Positions 8,844-16,429 of a stretch of DNA of 63,562 nt are shown piece by piece. A model generated the notes under the pieces. The model saw only the letters and a list, made by a program, of their open reading frames with translations. It ran no database searches and was not told the origin of the DNA. This stretch comes from Deltaproteobacteria bacterium (GTDB lineage: Bacteria > Myxococcota_A > Polyangia > Polyangiales > Ga0077539): positions 1 through 63,562 of the forward strand of contig JAUXYJ010000032.1 of assembly GCA_030694465.1 (NCBI GenBank), read 5' to 3'. A program made the translations under genes and the position numbers. Within the stretch, counting starts at the first letter, position 1. Each line of letters opens with the position of its first letter.

Positions 8844-10619
8844 TCAGTCGCGACAGCACAAGACACCTCCGGCGGCAGAGCCGATCTTGGTGACCGTGCG
8901 GCTCTCCATCACATCGCCACCGCAGACCCACGGCGCCGGGATCGATCCGCAGTTGTTGCCCGACGAACGATCCAGCCGATCGCATGCGCCGGTGACTCCG
9001 GACCCGATGGCTCCGCAGCCAAAGAGGTCGTTGTTGAGATCACCGGACTCTCTGCAATCCGCCGTACAGCTTGACGATGTGCACATCGCCCCGGTGACCG
9101 TGCCGGTGCGAAGCGCGCAGCGACCGCAGCCAGTCCCGGACACCGCGGCCGCGAAGAAAGTGCCTGCGGGGTACGTGCTCGCGGCGCATCCCATCGACGC
9201 AGTACGTGGAGAGACCTCGCCGCCGTTGCAGATGTGCCAACCACGCGCACAAAGATTAGACGACGAGCAGCCCGCACCGTTGACCGGCGCGGTCAGCGAC
9301 GAGTTGCCCAGTGTCGCGCAGACCGCGAGGGGCGCTGCCGGAATCGACGGAAAAATCCCTGGCAATCCCCACGGACCCGAACACGCCGCGATGTTCGGAA
9401 ACATCGTGCGATCGGCAAACGCTTCGCGCGTCCCATCGGCACACCCAATGGGATCCACCGACACCACGGGCACACACACGCCGCTCGCACAGGTCGAGCT
9501 CGAGGGGCATCGATTGCCGCACGCGCCGCAGTTGTTTACGTCGCTGCCTAGCTGCACACATTGCACACCGCAGAGCGTCTCACCGCTCGCGCACGTCGCT
9601 CGGCACACGCCGGTCGCGCACACCTGGAGCCCTGGGCACACCACGCCACAAGCGCCGCAGTGGTTCGTGTCGCTCGACACATTCACGCACGCGCCCCCGC
9701 AGTTGACCGTGCCAAGTGGACACGCACAGACCCCTGCGGTGCAGCTTGCGCCCACCGGGCAGACGTTGCCACAGGCGCCACAGTTGGCGCGATCCGAGGG
9801 CAAATTAACCTCGCATCCGTTGGCCGCGTTGCCGTCACAGTTGCCAAAGCCTGTTCTGCAGGCGCCGATGCCGCAGACGCTCGCGGTGCACCCGGCGGTC
9901 GCGTTGGCAGGCACGGGGCACATGTTGTTGCATGCACCACAGTGCGAGGTGTTGGTGGTCGTGTTGATGCACACGCCGCTGCAGTTCATCTGCGGCGCTG
10001 GGCACATGAACGTGTCAGCCGCGTCTGCTGCATCGCGCGCGCTGTCGGTGCCGCTATCTACGCCGCCGTCTGCGCTATCGGCAAAGCATGCGTTGGCCTG
10101 CGCAACACATGCCCCCATCGAAGACTGCGCGCCCCAACAGACGCGGTCGAAAGTGTCTCGACAGTTCATGCGCAGGCAGTTGATCGCTGCGTTGTAGAGG
10201 ACAAGCGCTGTGGGACTGAGCCCAGCTCCACAGGCAGTTACGCAGGCCAAATCGCCATCGGGGCAGCGGTCCGAGCAGGTCGCTGCATCGAGACAGCGGC
10301 CCGTCCCAATGCGATCACTTGTGCTCACGTCCACAGCGACATCTGCTGCAACATCTGCTGTGACATCCAGCCCGCCGTCACTGGCTACCTGGCTGTCTGC
10401 GGTGTCGTCTGCGACGTCAGGCCCGATGTCCGTCGTGGCGTCCATGTCGACGACATCCTCGCGCATCGTGGTGTCTGGCGTGGAGTCAGAGGCGGTGTCC
10501 GTGGCTCCGGCTTCGAGGCCTGCGAGGACGCTGCGACCGACGGCGCAGCCTGCCATCTGCGCGCCGCAGAGTGTCAGTGCCATGCCGTAGAGCAAGGGGG
10601 TTGTTGAGGGTCTGTGCAT
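8844..10619 (-). CDS. Large cysteine-rich surface lipoprotein
   Basis: This is a 591-residue protein from ATG 10619, preceded by AGGAAG at a good distance. The lipobox AGC puts the lipidated Cys at residue 25. An acidic Asp/Ala/Thr/Val linker (residues 40-105) is followed by a Cys-containing domain and several NCGACGNVCP-type repeats (HCGACNNMCP, NHCGACGVVCP, NNCGACGNRCP), as in MXAN_6577-like myxobacterial surface proteins. The last 190 residues contain a separate Cys-rich domain (GWHICNGGEVSPR; CGRCALRTG). It is the first gene of a two-gene unit with the OmpA protein. Ligand unknown. Confidence 0.8.
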   Translation of the reverse strand: MHRPSTTPLLYGMALTLCGAQMAGCAVGRSVLAGLEAGATDTASDSTPDTTMREDVVDMDATTDIGPDVADDTADSQVASDGGLDVTADVAADVAVDVSTSDRIGTGRCLDAATCSDRCPDGDLACVTACGAGLSPTALVLYNAAINCLRMNCRDTFDRVCWGAQSSMGACVAQANACFADSADGGVDSGTDSARDAADAADTFMCPAPQMNCSGVCINTTTNTSHCGACNNMCPVPANATAGCTASVCGIGACRTGFGNCDGNAANGCEVNLPSDRANCGACGNVCPVGASCTAGVCACPLGTVNCGGACVNVSSDTNHCGACGVVCPGLQVCATGVCRATCASGETLCGVQCVQLGSDVNNCGACGNRCPSSSTCASGVCVPVVSVDPIGCADGTREAFADRTMFPNIAACSGPWGLPGIFPSIPAAPLAVCATLGNSSLTAPVNGAGCSSSNLCARGWHICNGGEVSPRTASMGCAASTYPAGTFFAAAVSGTGCGRCALRTGTVTGAMCTSSSCTADCRESGDLNNDLFGCGAIGSGVTGACDRLDRSSGNNCGSIPAPWVCGGDVMESRTVTKIGSAAGGVLCCRD

Positions 10620-10680
10620 TAAAGACTTCCTAGTGTTTGGGGGGCCGCTGCCGAGATGCGACATTACATTTCGTGCTGCA

Positions 10681-10721
10681 ATTCATAGGATGAATACAAT
10701 TCATCGTATTTGACATCTCAA
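10681..10721 (-). promoter_or_regulatory. Promoter with overlapping inverted repeats
   Basis: This AT-rich island is upstream of the lipoprotein gene at 10619. On the minus strand a -35 TTGAGA (10721-10716) and a -10 TGTATT (10698-10693) are 17 bases apart. The plus strand reads ATTCAT-agg-ATGAAT-aca-ATTCATC, three alternating half-sites 9 bases apart, so two dyads cover the -10 region. That layout suggests repressor control. It is motif reading only. Confidence 0.45.
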
Positions 10722-10805
10722 GGATATCACCTCCGCGGCGGGCGCGAGCGCTTCTTCTCATTGACGTGTCGCTCAGTCCCCCCGCTGCAACGCGCGCCGA
10801 CGGAC

Positions 10806-11426
10806 CTACGTCGTCGCGTAGGTCGCGAGCCATTTGCCAAACTCCACCGTGAGCTCTTTGCTCGCGGCGACCGCGGCTTCGGCGAGGCTCGCGTCGATCT
10901 CGGGGGCAAATACAGCGGCAAGCTCAGATTGGATCACGTCGTAGCGCAGAGGCTTGGCGCGCGAGAGCATCCAGCCGTTCTCTCCCGCGGGGTCTTGCAG
11001 GGCGACAGCCCACTCGTACGTGTGATTGCCGCAGGCGAGCAAAAACGCAAACACCGCGAGGTTGGGCGCGAGCACCGCGGTCATGCCTTCGGAGCCCAAG
11101 AAGACCACCGGGCAATCGTCGGCGACGTCGCCGGGATCGCGACGCCAAAAACCAATCATCGAGCCGGTGCCGTCTTGCGCAAACACGGTGATGCCCTCGT
11201 TGGTGGCAGGGTTGCCGTTCCAGTCCGAGGGGCTCATCGCGCCAAGCGCTTCGTGCACTTCGATGTCGCACAGCGCAGCGAGCGAGCCATTGGGCTCGCC
11301 ACAGCACAGGCTCTCGGCGTCTGCCTGGCTCATGCCCATGGCCACGATCGTCGCGATCGGGATGGACGCTGCGAACACCTGGCTCCCGAACTCTTCTAAT
11401 TCACCCGGAAATATCAGCGTTGTCAT
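10806..11426 (-). CDS. SUKH (SMI1/KNR4)-like protein
   Basis: This is a 206-residue soluble protein. ATG 11426 is fixed by AAGGAGAG five bases upstream; the longer frame would run into the tRNA. The core phrase FAQDGTGSMIGFWRR followed by CPVVFLGSEGMTAVLAPNL is typical of the SMI1/KNR4 (SUKH) superfamily, which includes many immunity proteins of contact-dependent toxins. No toxin gene is adjacent, so an immunity role is not supported here. The tRNA-Leu terminator lies upstream. Confidence 0.65.
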   Translation of the reverse strand: MTTLIFPGELEEFGSQVFAASIPIATIVAMGMSQADAESLCCGEPNGSLAALCDIEVHEALGAMSPSDWNGNPATNEGITVFAQDGTGSMIGFWRRDPGDVADDCPVVFLGSEGMTAVLAPNLAVFAFLLACGNHTYEWAVALQDPAGENGWMLSRAKPLRYDVIQSELAAVFAPEIDASLAEAAVAASKELTVEFGKWLATYATT

Positions 11427-11493
11427 GAGCTCTCCTTGTCGCGCGCGAGTGTATCGGGTCCGTTCAACCGCGGTCCCGTTTTCGATGGACGGG

Positions 11494-11537
11494 GAGAAAA
11501 GGCAAAGGGCCCGGAGTCTTTCGATTCCGAGCCCTTT
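11494..11537 (-). terminator. Rho-independent terminator of tRNA-Leu copy 1
   Basis: In the minus sense a 12-base stem (AAAGGGCTCGGA against TCCGGGCCCTTT, with one G-U pair) is followed by GCCTTTTCTC. It starts three bases after the tRNA 3' end. Confidence 0.85.
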
Positions 11538-11539
11538 AG

Positions 11540-11622
11540 TGCGAAGAAGGGGACTTGAACCCCTACGGCTGTTAACCGCTAGCACCTCAAGCTAGTGCGT
11601 CTGCCAATTCCGCCATCCTCGC
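11540..11622 (-). tRNA. tRNA-Leu(GAG), copy 1
   Basis: The acceptor stem GCGAGGA pairs with TCTTCGC, allowing one G-U. The anticodon stem CTAGC/GCTAG encloses the loop TTGAGGT, giving anticodon GAG. There is a long variable arm as expected for Leu. The T arm is AGGGG-TTCAAGT-CCCCT. The discriminator base is A and CCA is not encoded. The molecule is 83 bases long. Confidence 0.95.
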
Positions 11623-11635
11623 AAAAGGCCCGCGA

Positions 11636-11664
11636 TGTATGCCAACCGAGTGCGCGCGTGTCAA
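11636..11664 (-). promoter_or_regulatory. Sigma-70 promoter of tRNA-Leu copy 1
   Basis: A perfect -35 TTGACA (11664-11659), a 17-base spacer and -10 CATACA (11641-11636) end 13 bases before the tRNA. The same arrangement is conserved before the second copy. Confidence 0.75.
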
Positions 11665-11680
11665 CACGCACCCGCACACT

Positions 11681-13714
11681 TCATGGGACCCGAACACTCA
11701 CGGTAAAGCCCATCCCGTCAGAGGGCGCGGTAAACACCAGCGGGATCCGCTGTCCCGCCACGAGGGCGACCTCCACCGCGGGGTCAGACGCGCTGCTCAT
11801 GCACTGGCCCATCGTGCAGGTCGTGCGCACGTCGTAGCCGTTGATTCCCGTGGTCTCGAAGCGGTAGCGCCCTGTCGTCGGCGCGACAAACTCAGCTTGA
11901 ATGGCGTGGTTCGTGCGGCTCGCGCCACAGCTCGTAGAGCCTCCCCAGCTGTGATGGACCCCGCGCAGCGTGTGCAGCCCTGACGAGGGCGGAGCCCACA
12001 CAGGCCACGACCCGTCGAGCTCACACACGCGCGTCGCATCGCGAACAACGCAGGTCTTGATCGTAGCGTCACAGAGCGTCCCTTCGCCGCACTTGACGTC
12101 CACGCTCGCGCAGCTCTCTCCTGCGTCCACCAGGCGGACCTCTACGAGCGGAGTGAGCACGCTGACACTCACGCTCGCGTCACTCGCGACGACCACCACG
12201 CGCGCATGGGTCGCGCGAACGAAGAGCGTCGCGTCAACGTTGGTAAACACCGCGGTCCCGGACACTCGTCCGCTAGCAAAATCACCCACAGTTTGATCAA
12301 GTGAGCGCACAAGAGGCGCGCCCATCACAGCCCCCATGGCGTCGATGAGCTCAAGCCGAACCTGTGTGATCATCGCCGTGGTCTGTGTGGCCGTCAGCGC
12401 GACCCGAACGCTGCGCTCGCCCGTCGACTTAAACGCGCGCAGCGTCGTGATGGCAAGCCCCAGCGAGCGCACACAGACCCCCTCAACGCGCCCCGCAGAG
12501 GTGTCGCAGTAGCTCTGCGCTGCGCACATCCGTCGGAGATCATTGGGGCTGCACGCGCTGCCTTCGGCACCTCGAACCCACGGAGTAATGGCGACCTCAA
12601 AGCCCGTACGCGCGCGCTCCTCGGGCGTCATTTGGATTGGCGTCGGGCTGCGGATCCCGAGCCAAAATCTCATGCGCTCGGCGCGCGCGACGAGGTCAGC
12701 ACGCAGCAGCACCGCGAATCGATTGTCGCGATAGACCAGCGTGCCGACGTAGGTCGGAGTCGAGAGCGGCTGCCCCATCGCGTTGAGGGACTCGCCAAAG
12801 AGCGCCGTTGTGATGTCCGCGCTGCGCGGAGGCAGGCCCGCAAGGGTCCCCGAGAACAACACGCGAGAATCGGCCGCGTCGCGCTCGAAGCGAAGATTCA
12901 TCGCCTCGGCGTCGGTGGGCGTGGGCACACAGCGCACACGCTCATCGTCACACAAATCGATTTGGCACTGTGTTTGTGCAGGGCAGAGCGTCAACTGGTC
13001 TCCCACACACCGCAGCGCGCCGATGCGCTCTGCGCGGAGGTCAAATTGGCACGTCTGTCCCTCAGGGCAGCCATCGAGCGCGATCTCAAAGCGCTCGCCG
13101 CGCTGCGCGTACACGAGCGTCTCGAGGGGCACATCCACGTTGGCGCCCGTGTAGCCCGTAAAAGCCCTGCACTCACGCGCATTGGCCGCTGCACAGCCGC
13201 GGCGCACCTCGAGCGTGTGCAAGCCCACCCCGTGCGCTCGAACCCGCCAGATGCCCCCGCGCGGGGGCGCAAAGCCCACGGTGACATCGCCGCCGTCGTG
13301 CCAGGAGTCCAGCGCGCACACAGGACGGGCAGTGTTGGCCCCAGTCGTGAGCCCTCGGAGGGCAAACCAGGTGTCCCCAGAAGTGCGTGATCTCTGGATA
13401 TTGTCAGACGTTCCGAGGATCGTTGTCGCTCGGCATTGGGTGGGCACGGTCAACGGAGGCTGCAGGTCGCCACAGGTCTGTGGACCGCTGTCACTCCCCG
13501 TGTCTGCGCTGGCATCTGCGCTCGCATCTGCGCTGGCATCTGCGCTCGCCTCTGCGCTCGCATCTGCGCTCGCATCTGCGCTCACATCTGCGCTCGCATC
13601 TACGCTCGCATCGCTCTGCGCAGCCACCTGCGCACCACAGCCCACGGTCGACACGGTGAGGGACAACAAGACAGCTCGCACGATGGAGCCAAACAACCGC
13701 GAAGAGTGAATCAT
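11681..13714 (-). CDS. Large lipoprotein with Asp-Ala-Ser linker
   Basis: This is a 677-residue protein. I use ATG 13714; a GTG directly before it (13717) is possible. The signal peptide ends STVGC (Cys26). Residues about 34-72 are a (DASA)n linker coded by 12-base repeats. The body has paired Cys (CGDLQPPLTVPTQC; CPEGQTCQFDL) and two similar beta-rich modules beginning GDTWFALRGL and TNHAIQAEFV, both of which look like pre-peptidase C-terminal or jelly-roll type folds. It sits alone between the two tRNA-Leu(GAG) units. Function unknown. Confidence 0.75.
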   Translation of the reverse strand: MIHSSRLFGSIVRAVLLSLTVSTVGCGAQVAAQSDASVDASADVSADASADASAEASADASADASADASADTGSDSGPQTCGDLQPPLTVPTQCRATTILGTSDNIQRSRTSGDTWFALRGLTTGANTARPVCALDSWHDGGDVTVGFAPPRGGIWRVRAHGVGLHTLEVRRGCAAANARECRAFTGYTGANVDVPLETLVYAQRGERFEIALDGCPEGQTCQFDLRAERIGALRCVGDQLTLCPAQTQCQIDLCDDERVRCVPTPTDAEAMNLRFERDAADSRVLFSGTLAGLPPRSADITTALFGESLNAMGQPLSTPTYVGTLVYRDNRFAVLLRADLVARAERMRFWLGIRSPTPIQMTPEERARTGFEVAITPWVRGAEGSACSPNDLRRMCAAQSYCDTSAGRVEGVCVRSLGLAITTLRAFKSTGERSVRVALTATQTTAMITQVRLELIDAMGAVMGAPLVRSLDQTVGDFASGRVSGTAVFTNVDATLFVRATHARVVVVASDASVSVSVLTPLVEVRLVDAGESCASVDVKCGEGTLCDATIKTCVVRDATRVCELDGSWPVWAPPSSGLHTLRGVHHSWGGSTSCGASRTNHAIQAEFVAPTTGRYRFETTGINGYDVRTTCTMGQCMSSASDPAVEVALVAGQRIPLVFTAPSDGMGFTVSVRVP
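13503..13612 (-). repeat. 12-base tandem repeat coding (DASA)n
   Basis: About nine imperfect copies of GCATCTGCGCTC (plus strand) occur. They code for the flexible acidic linker behind the lipobox of the flanking lipoprotein. In-frame expansion is possible. Confidence 0.85.
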
Positions 13715-13790
13715 CACGGTGGGCGATTGGCCTCATCGCGCGTGCTTTCTCACACAAAGCGCACGCTCCCGCGCGATTCTTAGCGAGCGG

Positions 13791-13833
13791 AGAAAAGGCA
13801 AAGGGCCCGGAGTCTTTCGATTCCGAGCCCTTT
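13791..13833 (-). terminator. Rho-independent terminator of tRNA-Leu copy 2
   Basis: The same 12-base stem and loop as in copy 1, followed by CCTTTTCT in the minus sense, lies just after the tRNA. Confidence 0.85.
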
Positions 13834-13835
13834 AG

Positions 13836-13918
13836 TGCGAAGAGGGGGACTTGAACCCCCACGGCTGTTAACCGCTAGCACCTCAAGCTAGTGCGTCTGC
13901 CAATTCCGCCATCCTCGC
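13836..13918 (-). tRNA. tRNA-Leu(GAG), copy 2
   Basis: It is identical to copy 1 except for two bases. These form the first pair of the T stem: A-T in copy 1 is G-C here (GGGGG-TTCAAGT-CCCCC). The change is therefore compensated and the copy is likely functional. Anticodon GAG, no encoded CCA. Confidence 0.95.
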
Positions 13919-13931
13919 GCAACGGCGGCGA

Positions 13932-13960
13932 GGTATGCCAACCGCCTGGGTCAATGTCAA
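13932..13960 (-). promoter_or_regulatory. Sigma-70 promoter of tRNA-Leu copy 2
   Basis: -35 TTGACA (13960-13955), 17-base spacer and -10 CATACC (13937-13932). The spacer end GGTTGG and the -10 start are shared with copy 1, while the rest of the spacer differs. Confidence 0.75.
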
Positions 13961-14002
13961 CACACTCTTTTGAGATCAGCGCGATTTTGCAAAGAACTCA
14001 AG

Positions 14003-15613
14003 CTATTCGGCCACGAAAGGCGCCAGGTCTACGGTCGCGATCAGCGCACGTGCGCGCGCTTCGACGGTGGCGTTGCTCTCTTGCAAGAGCGCGTGGGCGG
14101 GCGCGTTCCACCCGTAGAGAATCCTTCGCAAGAGTAGTGGTGCGGCGAGCTGCGCGATGGACTCAAGCAGCCCCCCGGCGATCTTGGCGTTGTCTTTGCC
14201 CACGGGGACGTCATTGCGATCGGTGAGCTTAAACGCAGCGCCTCCGGGCGCATCGGTCACCGTGACCACCACGTGCTGCACGCTGTTTGAGCCTCCCGAG
14301 ACCCAGCCCACACCGACCACCGCGAGCAGCGTGAGCCCGATCACATTCGAAGCGATCGTGCCCGCTGCGCTCCCCGCTTTGCGCATGTCGTACTCGAGCC
14401 GCAGCGTCTGTGCGTTGAGCAGCTGCCTGCTCGACGGCGCGGTAAACACCGTGGAGAGCACGGCCTCGAGGTCTCCACCACCCAAGGGCGTACGAAGATA
14501 TCCGTGAGAAATCCCATGACCTCCGCGCAGTGCGCGCTGCAACCGAAGCACCCGTTGGACCATGTCTTTGGCCGCGTCGATGGGCATGCCGCCCTGCAAG
14601 ACGGCCGCATGGATCAGCTCAAACATCGTCGCCACGCGCAGGTCGGGCTGAGTCAATCCGTGCAACGTCGCGAGGGCCGCAGCGGGATCGCTCTCGTTAG
14701 GGGCTGGCGCTGGCCAGGCACAGCGCTGACCTTGCGGAATTGCGCGCAAATGCAGCAAAAAATCGGTCATTCTCCGTGAGCACTCGGCGTTCGCGAGGGT
14801 CGCCAGCTTGCGTGGACCGAAGCTCGTTTGCACCACGATCGTGTTGGTGAGCATGCCGGTCTGGAGCGTCGCATCGAGCACGCTGTCGTACGGGATCTCG
14901 ATCGGATCCATGTCGTTGTGTGCGACCACGCGTCGGTCGGTAAACGCGATGAAGCGCTCGCCCGTGCCTGTGCCTGATTCTTCGAAATACGCGACCAATT
15001 GCTCGTCAAAATCACCGTTCATCCACGCGGGCCCGACGTTAGACGACGCGTGCATGGCCTTGGACGGGACCATCGGGACGAGCGCGATCAGCTCGTGCTC
15101 GAGCACCTGCGCCGCGAGCTCACCCACGGGACCACGCACGGGTCCTGGGTAAAATTGCAGGCGATCCGCGCCACGGTTATAAAAAGCGACCGCTCGCAGC
15201 ACGCGGTTCATCGCGCGGGTGCACTCTTCTAAGAGCTTGGGCAACATCAGCGATCCGAGCGAGGTGTGGAGCATCCCCGGAGCGCCCATCCCGTGCGAAA
15301 ATACAGGGACTTGCACGATGGCCTCGATGGGCACGCGCGCACGTGACTCAGAGAAATACGCCGCGCGATCGGTGAGCAACATGCCCGCTTTGCCCGAGCC
15401 CATCACCGTGTCATCGACGATGGCCAGCGGGTTCTCGCCCTGCGCGTGGGGCGCATAAGTGAGCGCGCCCATGAGTTTTTTCTGAGGGATTCTCGGAGCG
15501 ATCGCGAGCCCCGAGAGCGAGTCCGCTGCGCCCACCGAGGCGCGAAGATAGAGCGCGTGAAGAGGGGTCCGCGCGGCGTTGGGATCACGATAGGTCATCG
15601 GGCGCGAGAGCAT
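14003..15613 (-). CDS. Protein with possible PH-like segments, function unknown
   Basis: This is a 536-residue protein from ATG 15613; ATG 15598 gives MTYRDPNAARTPLHAL and is an alternative. Two stretches, GKAGMLLTDRAAYFSE (about residue 73) and GERFIAFTDRRVVAHND (about 217), recall the strand-turn of bacterial PH-like domains (TDRR motif) found in stress and membrane proteins. Near residue 420 there is one hydrophobic segment (NVIGLTLLAVVGVGWVSGG), so it may be membrane-anchored late in the chain. There is no catalytic motif. It is followed by the tRNA-Leu copy 2 unit and preceded by a small secreted-protein gene. Only the general architecture is supported. Confidence 0.6.
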   Translation of the reverse strand: MLSRPMTYRDPNAARTPLHALYLRASVGAADSLSGLAIAPRIPQKKLMGALTYAPHAQGENPLAIVDDTVMGSGKAGMLLTDRAAYFSESRARVPIEAIVQVPVFSHGMGAPGMLHTSLGSLMLPKLLEECTRAMNRVLRAVAFYNRGADRLQFYPGPVRGPVGELAAQVLEHELIALVPMVPSKAMHASSNVGPAWMNGDFDEQLVAYFEESGTGTGERFIAFTDRRVVAHNDMDPIEIPYDSVLDATLQTGMLTNTIVVQTSFGPRKLATLANAECSRRMTDFLLHLRAIPQGQRCAWPAPAPNESDPAAALATLHGLTQPDLRVATMFELIHAAVLQGGMPIDAAKDMVQRVLRLQRALRGGHGISHGYLRTPLGGGDLEAVLSTVFTAPSSRQLLNAQTLRLEYDMRKAGSAAGTIASNVIGLTLLAVVGVGWVSGGSNSVQHVVVTVTDAPGGAAFKLTDRNDVPVGKDNAKIAGGLLESIAQLAAPLLLRRILYGWNAPAHALLQESNATVEARARALIATVDLAPFVAE

Positions 15614-15685
15614 AGCTTGCTCTGTCTTGCGCGCGAATGAATCGTTGAGAACAACTAGACAATGTACTGCAAAATATCAGGTATT

Positions 15686-16279
15686 TTACGATGCTGGATA
15701 GCGTGTAAGGTCAAAGCGAAAGCGCTCTCCTGCGGGCTGTCCCTCGGGCGCAGGGAGGTTGGCCAGACCGTTGCGATGCACTACGGCTTCGTAGCGAACG
15801 GTGCCGTCATTGCGAAGCAACTTGATCCGCACAATCTCAACCGTCGCGGGGATGACAAAGCCCTGAACGCGACGCGAGTTGGGTGCGCTCACCACGTCGG
15901 TGGGCCCCAACGTGCTGACCTGGCCTGTGCCCGTCGCGACCTCGATGGTCACGCGGCCCACGGGGCACGGGTCGCGCGGGTCGTCCGGGTTGGGGGCGCG
16001 ACAGCTGGGCAAGAGCGCCCAGACACGGTCGCCAGTGGCGCCGCCGAGGCCAAACGCGGTCGTCCCAGCGGGAGGAGTAAAGAGCCACACGCGCTGCCGC
16101 TGAAACATACTGTAGACCTCGAGCACCGGGAGCGGGATCACCCGCGGAGCCTCAACAACGGGCTGCACCACGGGCGGTCGCACCGGAGGGCGTCGCCCGC
16201 GTCGCTGCGCCAGGGCTTGGTCGCCCACCATCGAGGTGGCCAGCACTGCAATCATCGCCGCTGCAAATCGTGTGTTCAT
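15686..16279 (-). CDS. Secreted protein of unknown function
   Basis: This is a 197-residue protein. ATG 16279 gives a clean signal peptide (MNTRFAAAMIAVLAT, cleavage after DQALA). A basic Pro/Arg/Val linker (RRGRRPPVRPPVVQPVV) is followed by a single beta-rich domain with one Cys pair (LLPSCRAPNPDDPRDPCPVG). The stop is within an AT-rich inverted repeat, AAAATA-tcagg-TATTTT (15671-15687), which may terminate transcription or serve the downstream gene. The divergent neighbour is selD, but no functional link is evident. Confidence 0.7.
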   Translation of the reverse strand: MNTRFAAAMIAVLATSMVGDQALAQRRGRRPPVRPPVVQPVVEAPRVIPLPVLEVYSMFQRQRVWLFTPPAGTTAFGLGGATGDRVWALLPSCRAPNPDDPRDPCPVGRVTIEVATGTGQVSTLGPTDVVSAPNSRRVQGFVIPATVEIVRIKLLRNDGTVRYEAVVHRNGLANLPAPEGQPAGERFRFDLTRYPAS

Positions 16280-16429
16280 CGAAGGACCCTCATCTTTGTG
16301 ATCAGTGCGACACCCACGGATGTGCCGTGATGTAGCGCTGCAACGCACAGCGTACCGCCGTGATTCACTCTGCGCTCGCATTGGAGCCAACCAAGTTGTG
16401 CCCTAGTTGGTGTATGCCTTAAGAAACGT

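Noticed and set aside
8887..10197. Long plus-strand open frame of 436 codons
   Set aside because: It is antisense to the Cys-rich lipoprotein; the His/Pro/Gln-rich peptide is a composition artefact.
13503..13612. CRISPR array
   Set aside because: Units of 12 bases without spacers code for a DASA linker; there are no cas genes.
11493..13960. tRNA-flanked block as an integrated genomic island
   Set aside because: No integrase, no att-like partial tRNA and only one host-like lipoprotein gene are present. Both tRNAs are complete with promoters, so duplication is simpler.
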